Below, one piece after another: positions 1 to 8,793 of a stretch of DNA of 56,580 nt. A program made the translations under genes and the position numbers. The notes under the pieces are model-generated. The model saw only the letters and a list, made by a program, of their open reading frames with translations. It did no database searches and was not told the origin of the DNA. How positions within the stretch are numbered: the first letter of the stretch is position 1; every line of letters starts with the position of its first letter. The DNA comes from Candidatus Woesearchaeota archaeon (GTDB lineage: Archaea > Nanobdellota > Nanobdellia > Woesearchaeales > UBA9642): assembly GCA_016928115.1 (NCBI GenBank), contig JAFGLI010000013.1:1-56580 (forward strand), in the 5' to 3' direction.

Positions 1-65
1 AACCAAGGGTTTACACAAAGTGTACAACCCTTCTTTTGGGGTAATAGCACTTTTAAAGGGCTATT

Positions 66-138
66 GGGGCTGCCGGGATTCGAACCCGGGTCTCACGACC
101 CCTAATCGCGGAGGATAGCCAAACTACCACACAGCCCC
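66..138 (-). tRNA. tRNA-Pro-like, anticodon AGG as read
   Basis: Reverse complement GGGGCTG...CAGCCCC acceptor, T-arm CCGGG-TTCGAAT-CCCGG, anticodon stem CGCGA/TCGTG with loop TTAGGGG; 73 nt. Confidence 0.9.
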
Positions 139-165
139 TTTATGAATTAACTTACTAAGTTAAGC

Positions 166-2241
166 CTAATTTAAGCAATGGCTTAGATGATTATGTTTCT
201 CTATCTTAAGTATATTGTCAACATAGCCCTCTATTTTATTATCGTGGCTTATTATAATTATCTGCTTTATTTTTAATGAGTCTATTATATCTTTTATTTT
301 ATCAAGCTGGGTGTTGCTGAAACCATCTGTGGGTTCATCAAGGATTATAAGATTTTTGGTTTTTATCCTTGTTATGAAGTCATTTATTACCTGGTTTAAG
401 GCTAATCTATAGGATAAAGCAAGGGATGTTTTTTCTCCTCCTGAAAGATTATCTATATTGGTCTCATAACCGTTTTGTGTGATTACCGGAGAAAAATCCT
501 CATTCAGCCTTACCTGCAATTCTTCCTCCTCAATAAGCACATGAAACCATTCTGTAAAATATTCATTAAACTGATGGTAAATCTTCATAAGGATATTTTT
601 CTCCATTTCAGACATTAATTTTATAAAATTATCTTCAAGCCAGTTTAATAATTGCTTTATATACTCTATATTCTGCCTTATTTTTTCCTGCCCCCTTATT
701 TGCTCATTTAATCTGTTTATGCTTTCTTCAAGGCTCTCTTTTTCTTTTCCTGATTCTGCTCTTTTTATCTCGGCATTTTTTTGTTTTTCAATTATTTCAG
801 ATAATTTTTTCTCGACAAAATTTTGTTTCTCATCTATTCCTTTATATTTATCGGCCTCTTTTTCCAGTTCTTTTCTCTTTTTTTCCAGCACATCTATATC
901 TTTTTTCAGGCCAATATTTTCGTTTATAAGATTCCCTGTTTCCTCATCTCTTTCTTTTATGTTTCTTTCATGCACTAATTTTTCTTCAGTCTTGTATCTT
1001 AACCTTATAAGGTTCTCTTTTTTCTTTTTCAGCTCATCTATATTTTTAGTTGACTTTGAAAGCTTTTCTTTTAAAAAGCTGATTTTTTCATTCCATATTT
1101 TTATTTTATTATTCTCTTTTTCCTTAACGGTTTTTTTATGTCTTTCATCAACATCCTGCAGGCATGTAGGGCATTTGTTTAAGTCAGTTATTTTTCTTAT
1201 GACTTTCTGGGAATGGTCTTTTCTTGTCTCCAATATCTGGATTTTCCTGCTTATTTTTTCCCTGTTGTCCAGAAATTTCCCAAGATTCTCATCCAGTTTC
1301 TTTTTTAAAACATCTCCATCAACCTCATCCAGAAAAGAGGGTATTTTTAAAGAGGATATTATTTTTCTTTCCTGCTCATTCTTTTGTTTATTATTCAGAA
1401 TTTTTTTATTGTTTTTTTCAAGAGACTCTTTTTTATTATTTAATTCTGAGCTATTCTTAAAAAGTTCCTGTTTTAATTCATGGTATTTTTTAATCCTTTC
1501 TTTGTTCTTTTCTTTTTCATCTTCTGTTTTTTTTCTTTTTTCTTTTATTTCTTCCAGAGCCTTATTCAGAGTTTCTATTTTCTGCTGAATTTCTTCAATC
1601 TCTTTCTGCTTATCTTTAAACTCATCCATGTTCTTGTTAAGGCTTTCTGTTTTCTCATCCATATTCTTCTTTTTATTCTTTAATTCCCTTATATATAATA
1701 CAGCATTCTCCTTTATTGTTTTATATTTGTCAATATCAAATATCTTCCTCAGGGTGTTTAATCTTTCATCCTTATCCTCTATTAAGATGGAATTCATCAT
1801 CTCCTGGGGAGTATATACTGTATACCTGTAAATCAAGGATTTTGATTTTGAGACCATCTCCTCAGGATAGCCCAGCAAATTAAAAATCTTTGACTTCAAC
1901 TCCAGGGCAGAGCCTTCTGTTTTTTTGCCGTTGATGACAATATGCCCTGAATCCTGCTGTATTCCTGAAGGTGTTTTTTTAAGTGTCCTCTTGATTGTGA
2001 TTTTTTTGTTCCCTATTGAAAAACTTAATTTTACAGAGCCTTGTTTTTTTCCGTGCCTCAGCAATCCCGAGCCTGCTAATTCCCCCCTCCTTAAACCAAA
2101 TATCGCAAACTCAATAGCCAAAAGCAAAGAGGTCTTTCCCGAGCCTATATCCCCGAGTATTAGAAAAGATGATTCTGGGAATTTTATAGTTTCATTCTCA
2201 TAAGACCTTATGTTCTTTAATTCAAGAGAATTGATTATCAT
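166..2241 (-). CDS. rad50: Rad50-like SMC-family DNA repair ATPase
   Basis: Walker A GDIGSGKTSLL, zinc-hook CPTC, signature LSGGE, Walker B LIILDEPTDG, long coiled coil. Confidence 0.9.
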   Translation of the reverse strand: MIINSLELKNIRSYENETIKFPESSFLILGDIGSGKTSLLLAIEFAIFGLRRGELAGSGLLRHGKKQGSVKLSFSIGNKKITIKRTLKKTPSGIQQDSGHIVINGKKTEGSALELKSKIFNLLGYPEEMVSKSKSLIYRYTVYTPQEMMNSILIEDKDERLNTLRKIFDIDKYKTIKENAVLYIRELKNKKKNMDEKTESLNKNMDEFKDKQKEIEEIQQKIETLNKALEEIKEKRKKTEDEKEKNKERIKKYHELKQELFKNSSELNNKKESLEKNNKKILNNKQKNEQERKIISSLKIPSFLDEVDGDVLKKKLDENLGKFLDNREKISRKIQILETRKDHSQKVIRKITDLNKCPTCLQDVDERHKKTVKEKENNKIKIWNEKISFLKEKLSKSTKNIDELKKKKENLIRLRYKTEEKLVHERNIKERDEETGNLINENIGLKKDIDVLEKKRKELEKEADKYKGIDEKQNFVEKKLSEIIEKQKNAEIKRAESGKEKESLEESINRLNEQIRGQEKIRQNIEYIKQLLNWLEDNFIKLMSEMEKNILMKIYHQFNEYFTEWFHVLIEEEELQVRLNEDFSPVITQNGYETNIDNLSGGEKTSLALSYRLALNQVINDFITRIKTKNLIILDEPTDGFSNTQLDKIKDIIDSLKIKQIIIISHDNKIEGYVDNILKIEKHNHLSHCLN

Positions 2242-2285
2242 ATTAAAGGGAAAAGAAGAGGTTTTTATATATTTTTAGGTTTTGG

Positions 2286-2431
2286 AACTCTGATAAACCC
2301 TGTGTGTCTGTGCTGTGAATGCCTTTGATTGTTTTTTTTGCAATCATGGCATGGCCAAGCGGAACTGACTTTGTTCGTATATAAATTATACTGTTAAAGT
2401 CAGTGGAGTAGAACAGGAGTTCACCAGAGTT
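2286..2431 (+). ncRNA. Candidate structured RNA, copy A (three-way junction, homologous to 11141-11281)
   Basis: Closing stem AACTCTG/CAGAGTT plus AACCCTGT/ACAGG(A)GTT; hairpin TGCT-gtga-ATGCC..GGCAT-ggcca-AGCG; second hairpin CTGACTTT/AAAGTCAG; intergenic. Confidence 0.6.
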
Positions 2432-2448
2432 TGTTTAGAATATAAATA

Positions 2449-2820
2449 TTATTTAAAAGAAACTTTATCTCTGATTTTGGTTTTTGTCTTTTTTATAGTC
2501 CCTGCTGGCAGCTCAATGACAAACATGCATTTTTTCTTTCCTTTGTAGAATGTAAATGGTTTGAAATTCTGTATGATATCGACAACCTCATTCTTATCAT
2601 CTACAAATAAAACATCAATAGGAAAGAATACAAAAAACATATGCAGGCTTACTTTTCTGGGGGGGAAAAACTCAAAAACAAGTGCTTTGTCTTTTAATTT
2701 ACCGGAAAACATAAGCCCCTTGGCCTTTCCCAATATTCTCCTGTATATTATATATTCATCTGCAAGTTTTCCTGATTTTGTGTGGTTTAATAAAGCCATT
2801 TTTATCCCTGATAATTCCAT
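2449..2820 (-). CDS. DUF192 family protein
   Basis: Pattern ARGLMF-like (AKGLMF), MFFVFFPIDVLFVD, VIELPAGTIKK typical of DUF192/COG1430. Confidence 0.75.
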   Translation of the reverse strand: MELSGIKMALLNHTKSGKLADEYIIYRRILGKAKGLMFSGKLKDKALVFEFFPPRKVSLHMFFVFFPIDVLFVDDKNEVVDIIQNFKPFTFYKGKKKCMFVIELPAGTIKKTKTKIRDKVSFK

Positions 2821-2832
2821 AGTTTCATAGTG

Positions 2833-3843
2833 TTAAGGACAGTTTATATAATCAAGATTGCCCTGTACCTCATAAAAAGCCAGATGGTTATCTGTTGTAT
2901 CGACCTTGAACCAGTCAGGAACATAAACCATGTTCTGTATGCTGCATTTGTTTGATGTTGTCCTGTTGCTGAAATAGATATAATCCACAACACTTTTGTC
3001 ATTATCTATATCTATACTCTGGGCACTTAATTCAGGCAGATTGACAAAGCTTTCTATGCCGTATGGTGAAGATGAAAGATTGTTTGAAAAACGCATTAAA
3101 AAGCTTGGTGCATTAGTATTATTAACATATAATGAATTATTCACCATATACTGCAGATTAGTTGTATCATTTTTATTATCACTATCATCAACAAAAAAAG
3201 ACCTGTTGAATCTTTTTACAGGCTTCTGTACTTTGCCTTTTGTATTTACACTATATAAAGGGTCCCTTACGTCAAAAATAGGGACTTTTGTTGAGAATGT
3301 GGTGTTATAATTCCATTCTGCAATATTTGTATTGTCTGTTATATTAACATTAGTAAAAACAATGACGTTAATGTGCCACGGGTCTGTATGGTACAGCTCA
3401 ATCAATGTAACATTTAATTCAATATGGACATTAATTTTATCTGCATTTGCATTTATTCTTCGCTCATATTCCTGGAATTCTGAATTATTCATAACAGCCA
3501 TATATGTGCCATTTATAGTCCCGTAATAAAAAACCTCCCTGAATGCCTCTCTCGGATGCTGCAAAAAAACACTATGGGATGAAATATAATCCTCCATTCC
3601 TATTAATGAACGATAGCCAGTAATATAAACTGCCCTTTGCGCATCATTATGAAAATCCTCGATAAAATCATCAATAGCCATTATCCTTATTTCTGTATTC
3701 CTCTGTTTTTCCCTTTGTGAATAATCAGAACTTGAATAAAAAACAGCATATACTATTCCTAAGAACAATATTGAAACAGCCATATATGCTATCCCTTTCT
3801 TCCCCATTGTTTTCGTTGTTCTTTTTATATTACTTATATTCAT
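2833..3843 (-). CDS. Membrane-anchored surface protein in pilin-like cluster
   Basis: N-terminal basic stretch followed by one TM helix, Asn/Thr-rich ectodomain. Confidence 0.6.
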   Translation of the reverse strand: MNISNIKRTTKTMGKKGIAYMAVSILFLGIVYAVFYSSSDYSQREKQRNTEIRIMAIDDFIEDFHNDAQRAVYITGYRSLIGMEDYISSHSVFLQHPREAFREVFYYGTINGTYMAVMNNSEFQEYERRINANADKINVHIELNVTLIELYHTDPWHINVIVFTNVNITDNTNIAEWNYNTTFSTKVPIFDVRDPLYSVNTKGKVQKPVKRFNRSFFVDDSDNKNDTTNLQYMVNNSLYVNNTNAPSFLMRFSNNLSSSPYGIESFVNLPELSAQSIDIDNDKSVVDYIYFSNRTTSNKCSIQNMVYVPDWFKVDTTDNHLAFYEVQGNLDYINCP

Positions 3844-3882
3844 CTTATTTATTTTATTTTTGCTAATATATTTTTTAACATA

Positions 3883-6666
3883 TTATTTCCATGTTTTAGC
3901 CTTGACCTGCACAGGTCCCCATAAATAAGGAACTCCCTGAACCATTGTTATGACAATTTCCAAATCTTCCTCCTCAAGATTTAGGTCTACCCTGCCGTCC
4001 TTATCAAAATCTATCTGGCTTAAGATTTCAAAAACAGCAATATCATAAGTATCGTTCCTGTTATTATAAGAACAACCAGGACTAAAACAGCCGCTGTTGT
4101 AATAACATAAATCTGATGCAGTCTCAGGTATGGTAAGGTTCTGATTACTGCCGTATTCAAACTCGACATTCCATATGCAGCCGTCATAATACTCATAAAC
4201 ATCCGTCCTTGTTATGGATGAATTCACCATTGCTGTGAATATGAGTGAATTATTATCAGAACAGTTGGTCCTGTTATACGGCGAGTCGCCCGTCTCTATT
4301 ATAATAGTATTGTTGCCTGAGTTCAATCCTGTAACACGGATAATAAAAGGATCGCCTAATACACCATAATCTTCTGAGTATTCTGAAAGGTTAAAATCAT
4401 AATTAGTTCCCACACCAACAATATCTGTCCAGTGGGAGCCTGAATATGATGCAACATGTGAATCTATAAACCTTAAACCCTGCGGAAGCTCAACAGTGGA
4501 ATTGCAGCCATCAAGATTTTCCTGCATCTTTATCTCTATTTCATTAGCTCTCGGCTCTTCTATTACGGGCGTATAATTCAGGTTAATATGGGAATCACCA
4601 TAGAGCCTTGATTTTATCATTTCCCCTTCAATATTTACAACCTGCTCATAATACTCGATGCTTATAACACTTCCCGCAAGATTCTCATATATTTCCTTTA
4701 ATTCAGAAGCATTGGAGCTTGCATAATAGCTTCCGTTTCCACATTCAGCAATATTTTTAAGTGTTGTGTTGGCATTCAGGCAGTCATCAAGAGGACCAAA
4801 CCCTATGCTGTGAACTGTGGCATTTAAATCACTATGGGCCCTGCATGAGCTGTAATTTGCATTCTGCATTGCTCCATCACAATTACTGCCGGTGCAGTCA
4901 CTGTTTCCTGCACTGCAGTCAGAATACTGGCCTGAAACACCAGTTCCCTCCTCATCGCAGGAAACACAAAACCACCACCACCACGAGCCACATCCTGCAC
5001 AATAGCCCGTAATTCCATCTGTCATTAAAACAATATACTTATTCCTGTTGGAGGAGCTTTCTGAATTCAGGACATCATAAGCCCTGTTTATAGCACAGGC
5101 AATGCATGTTCCTCCTGAAGGATTGTTAGGATACTCCTCTACACGGGCTTTGAGATAAGTTGAATCAGCCGTCAGGCTTTCATAATCACTGTCTGAATTA
5201 AAATCCACGAGTGCAACCCTGTTTCCAGTGGTATTTAATACAATATCAATAAAGTCCTTGTCAAGGCATTTTGCCAGGCTTATCCTTCTGGTATCATCAT
5301 CATAAAGATCAGGATCATTGCATCCCCGGACAACACCATTTGTAGTGTCTGCATAGCCAACCCTCCACATCATGCTTCCTGACAAGTCGGTTATTAAAAC
5401 AACATCGCTGTTCCCTGTTGCATTTCCAACAGTGAAAGAAAGGTTGCCTGTTCCCAGCCTCAAAGGTACTGTATTCTGGCTTAATCTTGCATAATCAAGA
5501 TAAGAGGATATGTTTGTATTATTGAGTGTTATATTTTCCTCTCCTGAAACATTATAATCTATAAAAACAGGAACATCCCCTATTGTAAAATAAATTGAGA
5601 CATTTGTATTGTTGAGGGAGGATGTATTGGCAAAATAATGCAGATATGCTGACATCTGTTTCAGGTTCCCTGGAACATAAAAAGAATCATAAAGGTTTAT
5701 AGTGCCTTCAATTTCAGGAAAATCATATTGGCCCTTGCCATAGGATTCATTTGACTGCAGCTGGTCTGTCGTATATGCTAATCTTATATATCCTCCTGCT
5801 ATATATGACTGGTTTATTTCCCCTGAGAAAATAATTGAAAAATTGTTTCTTCCCTGATCCATATAATCCCTGCATGATGTTATATCCCATTTATCAGGAG
5901 CCATGTCCCCGGAAGAAGGATTGAATACTGAATTGCACTGGTTATTATTTATATAAAGCTCAAAATCATCTTTTATATCCAATTCCATAGTAATATTGAC
6001 TATCCTGCTTGAATTCACATCTGAAGGAAGGTTATCAATAAATACGGTTATATTCCCCTGCCCCACAAAGCCACCGAAATAAATAAATGAATAATACCTC
6101 TTATTCCTTATCCTTTTCAGATATCCTGAAGAAGTTGCTCCCTGCAGGGGCTTTCCCTGTTCAATGCCTGAAATCATTCTGCTTGATGCAAAGATATCGG
6201 GGTTTTCTCTCTGCGATGTCAGGTTTTTCATAAACAGCGTCTCATTCTGGATAACAATCTCAAAATTTATATCTGAAGGCAGGGAATCATTCAGGGTTAT
6301 ATCAAGTAGTTCTTCTGCCTTTGAAGTTTTGTTTAAAGCCCAGTAATTCCCTATTTGGTCAAGGACACTTTTATTCAGGTCAGTTATGTTATTATTGTTA
6401 TATTCATCTATTATGAAAGTTATGTTTTTCAGGTAAAGGTCATCTAGTTTCATATTTGAAATGCTGTTTAATATGTCCCTTGTTATAAATGTCATATGCT
6501 GGGTTTCCTTTTCATTTAAGGAAACATTATGGGAAATTAACAAAAGAGAACCTATAAGCAGGGCAGAAGCTAAGAAAGCATCCAGGCTGAAATAAAAGCC
6601 TTTTTTGTTTTTGCATTTTCCTTTTAGTTTAATTTTTTTAATTCCATACATAAATATCCATCTCAA
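3883..6666 (-). CDS. Large secreted/membrane-anchored von Willebrand factor A (vWA) domain protein
   Basis: MIDAS-like DLSGSM, downstream VLMTDG; N-terminal KKGFYFSLDAFLASALLIGSLLLIS TM segment resembling class III signal peptides. Confidence 0.8.
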   Translation of the reverse strand: MRWIFMYGIKKIKLKGKCKNKKGFYFSLDAFLASALLIGSLLLISHNVSLNEKETQHMTFITRDILNSISNMKLDDLYLKNITFIIDEYNNNNITDLNKSVLDQIGNYWALNKTSKAEELLDITLNDSLPSDINFEIVIQNETLFMKNLTSQRENPDIFASSRMISGIEQGKPLQGATSSGYLKRIRNKRYYSFIYFGGFVGQGNITVFIDNLPSDVNSSRIVNITMELDIKDDFELYINNNQCNSVFNPSSGDMAPDKWDITSCRDYMDQGRNNFSIIFSGEINQSYIAGGYIRLAYTTDQLQSNESYGKGQYDFPEIEGTINLYDSFYVPGNLKQMSAYLHYFANTSSLNNTNVSIYFTIGDVPVFIDYNVSGEENITLNNTNISSYLDYARLSQNTVPLRLGTGNLSFTVGNATGNSDVVLITDLSGSMMWRVGYADTTNGVVRGCNDPDLYDDDTRRISLAKCLDKDFIDIVLNTTGNRVALVDFNSDSDYESLTADSTYLKARVEEYPNNPSGGTCIACAINRAYDVLNSESSSNRNKYIVLMTDGITGYCAGCGSWWWWFCVSCDEEGTGVSGQYSDCSAGNSDCTGSNCDGAMQNANYSSCRAHSDLNATVHSIGFGPLDDCLNANTTLKNIAECGNGSYYASSNASELKEIYENLAGSVISIEYYEQVVNIEGEMIKSRLYGDSHINLNYTPVIEEPRANEIEIKMQENLDGCNSTVELPQGLRFIDSHVASYSGSHWTDIVGVGTNYDFNLSEYSEDYGVLGDPFIIRVTGLNSGNNTIIIETGDSPYNRTNCSDNNSLIFTAMVNSSITRTDVYEYYDGCIWNVEFEYGSNQNLTIPETASDLCYYNSGCFSPGCSYNNRNDTYDIAVFEILSQIDFDKDGRVDLNLEEEDLEIVITMVQGVPYLWGPVQVKAKTWK

Positions 6667-7168
6667 TTATCGTTGAATCATAAACCAAAAAGCGCCTTAT
6701 CTTTACTAAGTCATTGTACTGCAATAAGCTTAAATCAAACGAGCAGTTTTCATCTGTGATTATGTCCCCGCTGCCAAATCCGCATTTTGTAATGTTAAGG
6801 GTTTTGTTCAGGGAATTGTCCCTGAAAAAGAAATAATAATCATTTCTTATTGAAAAAAGGGTTTTTGTATAAGGATATGTCAGATTACAGAAATTATTAA
6901 GTTTGGATATATCAAGTGTTTTTTCTCTGTTTAACAAACCAGGCCTTATAACACTGCTTTTATTCCAGTTCTCAGGAAACCCCTGGCTCATCAGTATCTC
7001 GCTTATATAATCAGCTTCTTTCTCAACATTCTCAAAATCAATATCATCTCCAAAAGCAGTATTGGTTATCTTGACTGACAATAATATTGCGGTTGTGAAT
7101 ATTATAAGAGATATTATTATATCTGTAACCCACACCTGTGATTTTTTTGACATTATATTTATTCTCAT
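6638..7168 (-). CDS. Pilin-like small membrane protein
   Basis: KKSQVWVTDIIISLIIFTTAILLSVKI N-terminal hydrophobic helix after KS-Q motif; in pilin-like cluster. Confidence 0.55.
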   Translation of the reverse strand: MRINIMSKKSQVWVTDIIISLIIFTTAILLSVKITNTAFGDDIDFENVEKEADYISEILMSQGFPENWNKSSVIRPGLLNREKTLDISKLNNFCNLTYPYTKTLFSIRNDYYFFFRDNSLNKTLNITKCGFGSGDIITDENCSFDLSLLQYNDLVKIRRFLVYDSTIIEMDIYVWN

Positions 7169-7213
7169 TTTGATTAATGTAATTTTAATTTAGTTAATAG
7201 GATATTGATAATA

Positions 7214-7633
7214 TCAATTCAGTATGTAAATTGTATTATTTTGTTTTTTTATAATGTTGCTTTCATTGAATCCCTGTTTCAGGCTTCCGTTCACTACAGG
7301 AATCTTAAAGCTCATGGATTTTTTGTAATAACTGTTTTCATTATCATAGTAAATATAAAGATAATTTTCTGTATTATTTATTCCGAATTCAACATTCGAA
7401 ACTGAATCAGGTATTGTCAAATGCCTCATATAACCGTTATGAACCTGGGCAGCTGTGATAAATTCTTTCTGGAGGCTCAAGCCGTAATCCCTTATTACTA
7501 AATAATGCTTCTGCTCTATTTTTTCCTCAAGTGAGCCCCTTATAGCTATAAGGAAAACGAGGAGTATCACCATAGAAAGCGATACAGCAAGCATAAATTC
7601 AAGATGAAACTGTGCTTTTACATTTGATTTCAT
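7214..7633 (-). CDS. Pilin-like small membrane protein
   Basis: KAQFHLEFMLAVSLSMVILLVFLIAI: Q..xEF plus hydrophobic helix as in archaeal class III signal peptide proteins. Confidence 0.6.
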   Translation of the reverse strand: MKSNVKAQFHLEFMLAVSLSMVILLVFLIAIRGSLEEKIEQKHYLVIRDYGLSLQKEFITAAQVHNGYMRHLTIPDSVSNVEFGINNTENYLYIYYDNENSYYKKSMSFKIPVVNGSLKQGFNESNIIKKQNNTIYILN

Positions 7634-7661
7634 TTTATATTATTATTGCTATTATTTGATT

Positions 7662-8168
7662 TTATCTGAGTTCCTCTATTACAACAAAAGTTCCCTGCGC
7701 CCTTAGTTTGAAAACATGCAAGCCCTCTCCACCAGAAAGGCTTCCTGTGAGATTTGCAGAGGTTAGTTTTGACATATTATTTATTACACCATTATTGTCT
7801 ATTGTGAAAACCAGAACCTTATTATTTACCGGAGAGATTGTTATGTCTTTAAGAGTTGAGGGCATATGCAGCTTAATTGTTTTCTGTGAAGGTTCACCAA
7901 GATAATTAACAGAATCCACGGCATCCACCAGTTCATTCATTACCTTCTCAGCCTGTGCATTCTCAATCTCAATATTCATTCCTGAATAATGAGTGTAAAA
8001 AACAACTATGAGTGGGATTATCATCAAAAAGGCAAACCCCATCACCAGTAAAAATTCCATGCTCACCTGGGATTTTCTTGTTTTATTCAATAATACATAT
8101 TTATTAAAATATTTATTTAAGAGAAATAAATCTAAATCAACCCTGCCTCTTTTTTTATGTTCCGGCAT
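7662..8168 (-). CDS. Class III signal peptide / type IV pilin-like protein
   Basis: RKSQVSMEFLLVMGFAFLMIIPLIVVFY is a canonical QxSxEF class III motif. Confidence 0.75.
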   Translation of the reverse strand: MPEHKKRGRVDLDLFLLNKYFNKYVLLNKTRKSQVSMEFLLVMGFAFLMIIPLIVVFYTHYSGMNIEIENAQAEKVMNELVDAVDSVNYLGEPSQKTIKLHMPSTLKDITISPVNNKVLVFTIDNNGVINNMSKLTSANLTGSLSGGEGLHVFKLRAQGTFVVIEELR

Positions 8169-8266
8169 AATGATATTATTGGCAAGGGTTATTTATAAAA
8201 TTAATTGATATTTGGTATTTGATATTTTCAAAACCTTTTTATATTAATATTACATCTTATATATTT

Positions 8267-8737
8267 ATGGCTAAAAAAAAGTCAAAAATAAAAAAGAATA
8301 TTCTCTCAATATCCATTATGATAATATTTGTTCTTTTTATTGGGTATGGGATAGAAACATTTTATAGTTCTCCAAAATATTATGATTTTTGCAATTATTC
8401 AAGATTTTATGATGAAATGGATTATAAGGATTTAAATGATTCTGCTTCAATAAAAGAGCAGGAAGCTTGCTTTAATGAATATGATAATGTAAGAGAAATA
8501 TACAACAGGAATGTTTTTATCATAACTCTTATTATAGGACTTTCTGCACTTCTTGCAGGTGCATTAATATTACAATCAGAATCAGTTTCTTCAGGTATAA
8601 TGGGTGGAGGAATATTAACAATAATCTATGGAACTCTTGTTTTCTGGGGAAATATGTCCAAATATATAAGATTTATAATTCTTGCTTTTGTATTAGCCCT
8701 GCTTATATGGCTGGGATATAAGAAGTTTAAAGATTAA
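8267..8737 (+). CDS. Hypothetical membrane protein
   Basis: ORF 8219..8737; internal Met (MAKKKSKIKK) is the more plausible start after TATA-like AT-rich sequence; about 4 hydrophobic segments. Confidence 0.55.
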   Translation: MAKKKSKIKKNILSISIMIIFVLFIGYGIETFYSSPKYYDFCNYSRFYDEMDYKDLNDSASIKEQEACFNEYDNVREIYNRNVFIITLIIGLSALLAGALILQSESVSSGIMGGGILTIIYGTLVFWGNMSKYIRFIILAFVLALLIWLGYKKFKD

Positions 8738-8793
8738 ATTTAACTAAAAAGAATAATATTAAATTAATTATCTTATATTGTACTATGATATAA

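Noticed and set aside
719-1588. 289-aa plus-strand ORF MLSSRLSFSFPDSALF...
   Set aside because: Antisense shadow of the Rad50 coiled coil; Phe/Ser-rich translation is the complement of Lys/Glu codons.
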